A stretch of 7,606 nucleotides of DNA, from positions 1-7,606 of the forward strand of contig CAZCFT010000107.1 in the NCBI GenBank assembly GCA_964498015.1. The letters are read 5' to 3'. Source of the DNA: CAWEZN01 sp964498015. Lineage in GTDB: Bacteria > Zixibacteria > MSB-5A5 > GN15 > PGXB01. Positions 1-4,925 of the stretch are shown piece after piece (the first letter of the stretch is position 1; every line of letters starts with the position of its first letter). The notes beneath the pieces were generated by a model. The model worked only from the letters and a program-made list of their open reading frames with translations, was not told the DNA's origin and ran no database searches. Position numbers and translations under genes: made by a program.

Positions 1-57
1 TACAACATTACCCCCATAAAATCACCCCAAAACCGAGTTTTTCAACAAGCTGCTAAT
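1..57. repeat. Possible end of an insertion or repeated element interrupting marC
   Basis: The marC reading frame keeps family sequence up to the conserved FGIS and then abruptly loses it, reaching a stop 11 codons later. On the minus strand the break is followed by TTGTTGAAAAACTCGG (about 50 down to 35). This resembles the 'ctgttgaaaaactc' type of terminal sequence that I recall from several insertion-sequence ends and dispersed repeats. No transposase, second inverted repeat or target duplication can be seen, because the window starts here. The exact boundary is uncertain and probably lies between 45 and 57. An alternative is ordinary decay of the 3' half of marC by deletion. Confidence 0.3.
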
Positions 58-264
58 GCCAAAAAATTTCAGGATTTTATCGCCGAACAGGCATGATATA
101 ATGAGGACAATTGCCATGGCGATAGATGCAGTACCTGCAATTCGCCGCCTTTCAGGGGTGGAATGGTTGCCGGCTAAATCCAGAAAAACCGGCACGGCGC
201 CGAGCGGATCAACAATCACCATGACGGCGATGAATATTTTTATATATTCGTTCCAGTGAAGCAT
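22..264 (-). pseudogene. Truncated MarC-family integral membrane protein (N-terminal third only)
   Basis: The 80-codon frame matches the N-terminal part of MarC/YchE-family membrane proteins, which are usually about 200 residues with six membrane segments and no firmly known function. Visible features are a first membrane segment at residues 8-30 carrying the family-typical VDPLGAVPVF, a polar loop with PERRRIA (37-43), a second hydrophobic segment (about 46-63) and the FGIS motif (68-71). After FGIS the family continues with a glycine-rich third helix. Here it is replaced by SLLKNSVLG and a stop, and no other frame in positions 1-50 restores it. The gene is therefore probably broken. The start ATG has no Shine-Dalgarno sequence; it overlaps the stop of a 24-codon ORF as TAATG, which implies translational coupling. 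It is the last gene of the minus-strand operon seen here. Confidence 0.7.
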
Positions 265-338
265 TATTTATTTAGATTTTTTGCACAGTAAGGGCAGATG
301 GGAAAAAGCTCCTCCATTTTGGTCATCTTAATAGACAT
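264..338 (-). CDS. 24-residue cysteine-pair (CPYC) small protein or coupling leader peptide
   Basis: A 24-codon ORF fills the gap between panB and marC. It begins 23 bases after the panB stop, behind a plausible ribosome site (AAAGGGG, 6 bases from the ATG). Its stop shares one base with the marC start (TAATG). The peptide is charged at the N-terminus (several Lys, Met, Glu) and carries LFPICPYCAKNL. The CxxC pair resembles half of a zinc-binding knuckle, the glutaredoxin CPYC active site, or the 'LLPIC..CK' motif found in some signalling proteins. It could be a real microprotein, a leader that lets ribosomes reach the SD-less marC start, or the remnant of a longer domain. Function is unknown. 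The support is the ribosome site and the coupling, not homology. Confidence 0.4.
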   Translation of the reverse strand: MSIKMTKMEELFPICPYCAKNLNK

Positions 339-361
339 GCTTTTCCCCTTTGCAGATTTTC

Positions 362-1189
362 CTATTCTTTTTTCGGAAAGGATTCCTCATCTGATGGATA
401 ATTGCCAGATTTGACATCGGAGACAAAATCGGTCGCCGCCTTCTCGATTATGGGGGGCAGATTGGCGTAGCGGCGGACGAATTTGGGGATATAGATGTCA
501 TACAATCCCAGAATATCATTCACTACCAGTACTTGTCCGTCACATTGTTTCCCAGAGCCGATGCCGATAGTCGGTATATGTATTGCCGAAGAAATTTCTT
601 CAGCGGTATCTGATTGAATCAATTCCAGCACTATTGAAAAAGCGCCGGCCTCTTCAAGGGCCTGGGCTGATTCAATAAGATACTGCCTTGATTTTTCTTT
701 TCTGCCCTGAACTTTGGCCCCGCCGAAGCGATGAATCGACTGCGGAGTCATCCCGATATGCCCCATTACAGGAATGCCGCACTCGAATATTCTCTGAACT
801 GTCCCGGCCATTTCAATTCCGCCCTCTAATTTGACCGCTTCGGCGTGGGCGTCTCTAATAAACCGCCCGGCATTTATAATGGCGGTCTCCATGGATGGCT
901 GATAAGAAAGAAAAGGCATGTCGGCAATTACCAGAGCATATTCGGTTCCTTTGGCGACGGCTTTCGTATGCGCAATCATCATTTCCATTGTGACCTGATG
1001 AGTTCCTTTTTCGCCATAAAGCGCCATACCGACTGAATCACCAACCAAGAGGGAATCAACTCCGGTCTTATCAAGCGTGCGGGCAGTGAAATAGTCATAA
1101 GCGGTGAGGACAGCAATCTTCTCCCCTTTCGCCTTCTTATCGACGAAACGGGTGACAGTCATTTTCTTTCTATCAGTCGATTGGGACAT
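362..1189 (-). CDS. panB: 3-methyl-2-oxobutanoate hydroxymethyltransferase (ketopantoate synthase)
   Basis: PanB transfers a hydroxymethyl group from 5,10-methylene-tetrahydrofolate to 2-oxoisovalerate to make ketopantoate, the first committed step of pantothenate and CoA synthesis; it is a cytosolic TIM-barrel enzyme. At 275 residues it has the usual length (E. coli 264). Visible landmarks are LTAYDY (28-33), LVGDS with metal ligand D51, the ADMPF block with D90, KLEGG with E122, GHIGMTPQ (143-150), the GG.KVQGR loop (156-163), catalytic LEL with E189, and GIGSG (209-213). The C-terminal IPKFV (234-238) is also family-typical. The chosen ATG has GGAAAG about 6 bases upstream; a second Met at residue 10 is possible but less well placed. 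It lies 34 bases behind the kinase gene in a folate operon, which makes biochemical sense because its cosubstrate is a folate. Confidence 0.97.
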   Translation of the reverse strand: MSQSTDRKKMTVTRFVDKKAKGEKIAVLTAYDYFTARTLDKTGVDSLLVGDSVGMALYGEKGTHQVTMEMMIAHTKAVAKGTEYALVIADMPFLSYQPSMETAIINAGRFIRDAHAEAVKLEGGIEMAGTVQRIFECGIPVMGHIGMTPQSIHRFGGAKVQGRKEKSRQYLIESAQALEEAGAFSIVLELIQSDTAEEISSAIHIPTIGIGSGKQCDGQVLVVNDILGLYDIYIPKFVRRYANLPPIIEKAATDFVSDVKSGNYPSDEESFPKKE

Positions 1190-1223
1190 ACTCGCTTTCC
1201 ATCATCAATATTTTATCTTCGAC

Positions 1224-1880
1224 TTACGATGCGCTTCCCGCGGGGACATAGTACTTTTTTCCGGAAATTGGTTTCATTATTATATCTGCAAGATTATCAA
1301 AATCAGCCGCATTCTCGACAAAATCAATATCGTCAGTTTTCACGACAAGTAACGGGGAATCTTCATAATGGAAAAAGAAATAATTGTACGCATCGTTAAG
1401 GCGCTGGAGGTAATCATCATCGATGCCGCGCTCGAATCCAAAATTACGCCGGCGGATTCTTTCTTTCAGCACTGGAATTGAGGCTTGCAGATAAATAGTC
1501 AGATCGGGGCGGGGAATATTGGCATGAAGAAGCTGAAGTATTTTATCATAGAGAATCATCTCCCGCTCGCTCAAATTAACGGAGGCAAAAATTCGATCGC
1601 GGGCGAATGAATAATCAGCCACTATTTTCTGCGCAAAAAGGTCGCGAACCAGAAGCGACTGCTGTTGCTGATAACGGGTTAGCAAGAAAAACAGTTGGGC
1701 AGAAAAAGCATATCGTTTCTGATTTTTGTAAAAATCCACCAAGAAGGGGTTATTCATGGCATCATCGAGCAGAATCTCAGCGTTAATTTTTTCAGCCAGC
1801 ATTTTTGCCAGAGTGGTTTTGCCGGCGCCGATAATTCCCTCGATGGCGATATATTTAGGCTCAGATTTTTCGGTGCGCAT
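1224..1880 (-). CDS. Deoxynucleoside kinase, deoxyguanosine/deoxyadenosine kinase type
   Basis: It phosphorylates deoxyribonucleosides, by family resemblance probably dGuo or dAdo, to dNMPs in nucleotide salvage, with ATP as donor. It has 218 residues, normal for the family. The P-loop is EGIIGAGKTT (14-23). NNPFL (43-47) corresponds to the NPYL substrate-site segment. VADYSFARDRIFA (87-99) matches the D-Y-x(5)-IFA form found in Bacillus subtilis Dgk, rather than the DRS form of other kinases. The Arg-rich lid is RIRRRNF (141-147). The ATG lies inside folK, giving a 20-base overlap, and its nearby AAGGA is too close to be ideal, so translation is probably coupled to folK. folK genes adjacent or fused to such a kinase are known in Bacteroidetes relatives. 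Substrate preference cannot be read from sequence. Confidence 0.9.
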   Translation of the reverse strand: MRTEKSEPKYIAIEGIIGAGKTTLAKMLAEKINAEILLDDAMNNPFLVDFYKNQKRYAFSAQLFFLLTRYQQQQSLLVRDLFAQKIVADYSFARDRIFASVNLSEREMILYDKILQLLHANIPRPDLTIYLQASIPVLKERIRRRNFGFERGIDDDYLQRLNDAYNYFFFHYEDSPLLVVKTDDIDFVENAADFDNLADIIMKPISGKKYYVPAGSAS

Positions 1881-2370
1881 ATTCCTTATATAAAAGAATC
1901 TGGGTGTGTTTTTCTTCTTTTAAGTATGATGCCATTTTTTCGCCAGTTACAGGATGGACGAGATCCGGTTCTATCTGCGATAGCGGTATCAGGACAAAGG
2001 GGCGTTCCGTCATTTTCGGATGGGGGATCGTTAAACGATCAGTGGTAATAATCTCATTTCCAAACAGGAGGATATCGATGTCAATTGGGCGGGGCTTATA
2101 TAAACCTTTGTCGGCGCGGCCGAGTCGTCGTTCGATCATTTCCAGACTATTCAGAAACTCCAGCGGGGTATATGCATATTCACCCTTCGCAGTCATATTT
2201 AGAAAATCCGGCGACTCCGGATTCATCTCAGAGGCCACGCTAATATAAATGGGCGAACAGGCGATCAATTCGAATCCTTCAAGGGTACGCACCATCTCAC
2301 ACCCGCTGGTTAGATTATTTTCCCTGTCCCCGAGATTCGAGCCGAAAGAAAGATAGACAGTTTTGGACAT
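1861..2370 (-). CDS. folK: 6-hydroxymethyl-7,8-dihydropterin pyrophosphokinase (HPPK)
   Basis: FolK transfers pyrophosphate from ATP to 6-hydroxymethyl-dihydropterin, the step after FolB in folate synthesis. The 169-residue protein starts with YLSFGSNLGDR (6-16), the family opening. It carries the signature KPRPIDIDILLFG (92-104), in which D97 and D99 are the magnesium ligands. The substrate- and ATP-binding block IPHPKMTERPFVL (115-127) includes H117 and R123. The start is well supported by a strong Shine-Dalgarno AAGGAG at 2383-2378, 7 bases upstream and directly after the folB stop. Length agrees with E. coli FolK (159). The 3' end overlaps the kinase gene by 20 bases. It shows no fusion to the kinase, because the two frames differ and each has its own stop or start. 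Confidence 0.97.
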   Translation of the reverse strand: MSKTVYLSFGSNLGDRENNLTSGCEMVRTLEGFELIACSPIYISVASEMNPESPDFLNMTAKGEYAYTPLEFLNSLEMIERRLGRADKGLYKPRPIDIDILLFGNEIITTDRLTIPHPKMTERPFVLIPLSQIEPDLVHPVTGEKMASYLKEEKHTQILLYKEYAHRKI

Positions 2371-2383
2371 AACAAATCTCCTT

Positions 2384-2797
2384 TTAGTCCTTCCGCCCCA
2401 GCGGATTTACAATATTATCGGCCAAGATTCGGGATGGGTCAGGTTGGCGACGAAAAACTTCGATTTCAATATAATCGATCATTCCTGCGATAGGAGGGAT
2501 TTTTTTTCTGACTCGGATGGTCACGCTGAAAATCGGGAATTCTCTCAGAATTTCATCGGCCAGAAAAGCGGCCAAGCTTTCAACCAGTGAAAAAGCTTTC
2601 CCCTCAACAATGACTTTAATCTTTTGAAAAACCGCCGCGTAGTCGATTGTATCTTTCAAAGAATCGGTCTTGCCGGGAGAGGCGAGGTCGGCCTCTATTT
2701 CGCAGTCGATTTCGAAACGACGCCCGGTCTCCTTCTCGGCGGCAGTGACGCCATGATAACCGTAGAAAACCATATTTGTCAGCCGGATTAGATCCAT
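2384..2797 (-). CDS. folB: Dihydroneopterin aldolase
   Basis: FolB cleaves 7,8-dihydroneopterin to 6-hydroxymethyl-dihydropterin and glycolaldehyde. The enzyme is a small cytosolic T-fold protein that forms octamers in known members. Seen here are the N-terminal YGYHGVTAAEKETGRRF (12-28), with the conserved YHG and E21, the dimer-region DYAAV (52-56), LVESLA with the pterin-anchoring E73 (71-76), and the RKK.PPIAG segment whose K98 or K99 occupies the catalytic lysine region. The protein has 137 residues, about 15-20 more than usual at the C-terminus (RRQPDPSRI to the end), and this tail is not part of the fold. AAGGAAG lies immediately before the ATG. The gene follows the aminotransferase-like gene by 14 bases and precedes folK by 13, so the three are co-transcribed. 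Confidence 0.95.
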   Translation of the reverse strand: MDLIRLTNMVFYGYHGVTAAEKETGRRFEIDCEIEADLASPGKTDSLKDTIDYAAVFQKIKVIVEGKAFSLVESLAAFLADEILREFPIFSVTIRVRKKIPPIAGMIDYIEIEVFRRQPDPSRILADNIVNPLGRKD

Positions 2798-2811
2798 CTT
2801 CCTTATTCTTT

Positions 2812-3993
2812 CTATTTTGAGCGGCGATTGGCCTTTTCATCGGTAAGCCAGCGGCCCATAAATCTTTCGCCTGCCGTCTTGTAATCATCGGGTGATGCTG
2901 TCAGCGAAAGTCGCAGGTACCCCTCGCCGCTATCCCCAAAGGCATTTCCGGGAAGAGTCAAGATTCCTCGCCGACGCAAAAGCGTTGAGGCAAAAGGTAT
3001 CGATTGCCTTCGCCCGGGAATTCTTAGCCAAATGAATGGGGATTGATTTCCACCACAGACTTTCCACCCAAGCCGCTCCGCCGCCTGGAAAGCGGCCAAC
3101 CTGCTCTGAGTCATACCTTTCCTTATCTTTTTCAGGGAGTCGGACGGATAATTGTCGATCCCTTTCATGGAACAGGTCACCCACCCTTTGGGAATATGAT
3201 TTCCGGCGGTTTTGCCAATTGCCTCCAGGCCGCTGATAATTTCTGGAGAACCAATGGCAAATCCGAGAGGGAAATAAGGGAGGCCAAATGCGAGAGGGAT
3301 AGAGAATATCTCGAGGGATGCCCGTTCAGCCCGGTGAATAGAAAGCAACGAAGAATATTTCTCTTCCGCCAGGGACGAATAGGCCGCATCATTGACAAGG
3401 AAGAGATTCTCCTTGGAGGCAGTGTGAATTAATTCCGCCAAAGCGGTCTCATCAAGCATTATTCCCATAGGATTATTGGGGCTATTAAGAATCATGATTT
3501 TGGCGCTTTTTAGCAGATTTGGAGAGAGCCTTTTGAGGCTGGGTTTGAATTCAGTTCTTTCAGTCAATGGATAAGTAACCGGAATCCCGCCGGCAGTGAT
3601 AATATGGCGCAGATAAATTGGATGCCCCGGTTCGGGACAGAGAACAATATCACCCGGCTCGACAAAAGCCAGACAAAGGTCAAGAATTATTCTTCTTATC
3701 CCCTGCCCGAGATAGATCTCTTTGCGGGGATCAATAGAAAGTTTAAAGGCATCTTTGAGCCAGGCGGATAGCAGTGACTTCAAAGAAAGAATATCCTCAG
3801 GGTTAGCCAAAGCAACGGGGTTATCATTTCCTGCAAACGATGTTTCGTTAATCGGCCAGACGAAATGACCCAGATCAATTAATGAAAAGCGACTCGAATG
3901 ACGAAGGGACTGATTTCGTGGGAAGAAATCCTCGATTTCAAAGGGAAAATGATAAAGCCGGTCGGCCTTGTCTAAAACAACCTTTTTTATCAT
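2812..3993 (-). CDS. Aminotransferase-fold (class I/II, LL-DAP aminotransferase-like) protein lacking the PLP lysine
   Basis: This is an intact 393-residue frame with the layout of fold-type-I aminotransferases of the DapL/AspC group. The large-domain run LAFVEPGDIVLCPEPGHPIY (108-127) fits the usual 'LAF.NPGD.VL.P.PGYP.Y'. NSPNNPMG (170-177), DAAY (202-205) and LRLSL (360-364, with the carboxylate-binding arginine position R361) are kept. The catalytic segment is altered: SIPLAFGLPYFPLGFAIG (231-248) aligns without gaps to the canonical 'SLSKTYNMTGWRIGFAVG'. This puts L234 at the PLP-lysine position and P242 at the phosphate-binding arginine. The GSKEG loop reads GIRRI (98-102), and the stacking Tyr of PGYP is H124. 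The codons at 3294-3292 (CTC) and 3270-3268 (CCT) are clear, with no frameshift. The gene starts 3 bases after the aldolase stop. Ordinary transamination is unlikely; a pseudoenzyme, scaffold or PMP-type activity is possible. Confidence 0.85.
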   Translation of the reverse strand: MIKKVVLDKADRLYHFPFEIEDFFPRNQSLRHSSRFSLIDLGHFVWPINETSFAGNDNPVALANPEDILSLKSLLSAWLKDAFKLSIDPRKEIYLGQGIRRIILDLCLAFVEPGDIVLCPEPGHPIYLRHIITAGGIPVTYPLTERTEFKPSLKRLSPNLLKSAKIMILNSPNNPMGIMLDETALAELIHTASKENLFLVNDAAYSSLAEEKYSSLLSIHRAERASLEIFSIPLAFGLPYFPLGFAIGSPEIISGLEAIGKTAGNHIPKGWVTCSMKGIDNYPSDSLKKIRKGMTQSRLAAFQAAERLGWKVCGGNQSPFIWLRIPGRRQSIPFASTLLRRRGILTLPGNAFGDSGEGYLRLSLTASPDDYKTAGERFMGRWLTDEKANRRSK

Positions 3994-3996
3994 CAG

Positions 3997-4641
3997 CTAT
4001 TTTCCCGTCATGAGCGTTTCTCTTATTCTCAGCAGGCGTTTGACTTCGCCAGCGTCCAGAGAATTCAACTTGCCCGCATTTTCGGCAATATAGATGATTT
4101 TGGCGTAATGTTCAACTATTTCCATGCGGTTATAGGCTTCCTCGGCAGTCCGTCCGATAGTGAGCGCTCCATGGCTTCTCAAAACAAAAGCAGTGTGTTC
4201 TAAGATATATTTCTCAAGCGCATGGGGAACTTCGGCGGTCCCCGGGGAGGCATATTCCGTTAGCGGGATATCACCCACAGACAGTATGATTTCGGGAAGA
4301 ATATTGGATGGCAGAACTTTTTTGGCGACCGAAAAAGCGGTGGTATAAGGAGGATGGGCATGACAGCAGGCTTTTATTTCGGGACGCATATTATAGACAT
4401 AAAGATGCATAAGTAATTCTGAAGATGCTCTCCCTTGGCCGGAAATTTGCCTCCCTTCAGAGTCAACTATCACAAGGTCTTCTTCGCATAAAAAACCTTT
4501 GCCGACGCCTGAAGGGGTTATCAGGATATTGCCGTCGGATAGCCGAATGGATAGATTGCCTTCGGATCCGGCAATGAACCGATTTTCATATAAGAGGCGT
4601 CCGAATCTGACAATCTGCTGATGTTCTGTTAATTGGAGCAT
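3997..4641 (-). CDS. Class II aldolase/adducin-family protein (L-fuculose-phosphate aldolase-like)
   Basis: Zinc-dependent aldolase of the FucA/AraD/MtnB family, 214 residues, close to E. coli FucA (215). Motifs are GNLSIRL (28-34) and ITPSGV (41-46) for phosphate binding, SSELLMH with catalytic E75 (73-79), zinc ligands H94 and H96 in CHAHPP (93-98), and the third histidine H157 in RSHGALTIG (155-163). Members cleave sugar-1-phosphates to DHAP plus a short aldehyde, or dehydrate or epimerise related substrates; the exact substrate cannot be read here. It is the first gene of the operon. The only reasonable start is the ATG at 4641. It has no Shine-Dalgarno sequence, and the predicted transcription start is only a few bases upstream. 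FolB downstream releases glycolaldehyde, a type of acceptor such aldolases can use, but this link is inference. Confidence 0.88.
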   Translation of the reverse strand: MLQLTEHQQIVRFGRLLYENRFIAGSEGNLSIRLSDGNILITPSGVGKGFLCEEDLVIVDSEGRQISGQGRASSELLMHLYVYNMRPEIKACCHAHPPYTTAFSVAKKVLPSNILPEIILSVGDIPLTEYASPGTAEVPHALEKYILEHTAFVLRSHGALTIGRTAEEAYNRMEIVEHYAKIIYIAENAGKLNSLDAGEVKRLLRIRETLMTGK

Positions 4642-4653
4642 TCTAAGGAAGAG

Positions 4654-4682
4654 AATCTATTCTTTGATATGCAAAAAGTCAA
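4654..4682 (-). promoter_or_regulatory. Predicted sigma-70-type promoter of the aldolase-fol-panB operon
   Basis: On the minus strand the -35 TTGACT (4682-4677) and the -10 TAGATT (4659-4654) are separated by 17 bases. The -10 ends 12 bases before the aldolase ATG, so the transcript would start roughly 5-7 bases before the start codon. This agrees with the absence of a ribosome site there. The -10 matches the consensus at only four of six positions, so a different start site is possible. Confidence 0.5.
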
Positions 4683-4868
4683 CTATAGCGGGGAATGAAA
4701 AGATATAATTTTTATGAAGAGGCGTGCGACTCTAATGGATTGCATTTCAGTAGGATACAAATATTTCCCGAAAAGAAAAGGGAAACTTTGGGAGTTAAGG
4801 GGGAGTATAAGAGAAAAAGAAATCTTTATGAAGTGATTTGATAGGATTAGGGTATTGCAAGATTTCTA

Positions 4869-4897
4869 TTGACAAAAGCTGATAAGAGCCGTATAGT
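4869..4897 (+). promoter_or_regulatory. Predicted sigma-70-type promoter of the degP-rpoD unit
   Basis: TTGACA (4869-4874, perfect -35) and TATAGT (4892-4897, five of six -10 matches) are spaced by exactly 17 bases. The expected transcription start is near 4904, giving a leader of about 20 bases that carries the GGAGG ribosome site at 4915-4919. The in-frame TTG of the -35 box could be mistaken for a start codon. The promoter arrangement argues against that. Confidence 0.72.
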
Positions 4898-4914
4898 AAG
4901 CAGCTATATTGTTT

Positions 4915-4920
4915 GGAGGT
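4915..4920 (+). promoter_or_regulatory. Ribosome binding site deciding the TTG start of the HtrA protease
   Basis: GGAGGT sits 5 bases before an in-frame TTG at 4926. No in-frame ATG or GTG is equally well placed near the N-terminal membrane segment, and the frame upstream of 4926 is occupied by the promoter. This selects TTG 4926 as the start. Confidence 0.7.
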
Positions 4921-4925
4921 GGAAA

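Noticed and set aside
1695..2048. 117-codon plus-strand open frame across the folK-kinase junction
   Set aside because: It is antisense to two well-identified genes, with no promoter, ribosome site or family resemblance.
3043..3432. 129-codon plus-strand open frame opposite the aminotransferase-like gene
   Set aside because: It is a shadow of the coding strand: no ribosome site or recognisable motif, and the minus-strand frame has clear family motifs throughout.
4764..4785. Small hairpin TTTCCC...GGGAAA in the divergent spacer
   Set aside because: It has only six pairs with a ten-base loop and no T-run on either strand. It is not a terminator, and there is nothing to support an operator.
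4695..4841. A 48-codon plus-strand ORF (ATG to TGA) in the divergent spacer, encoding a basic hydrophilic peptide
   Set aside because: The GGGG before the ATG is too close for a ribosome site, no promoter is aligned to it, and the composition is that of an AT/purine-rich spacer. A frame of this length is expected by chance.
4642..4925. Search for heat-shock operators (CIRCE-type inverted repeat) upstream of the protease
   Set aside because: No TTAGCACTC-type inverted repeat is present, and the sigma-70-like promoter explains expression.
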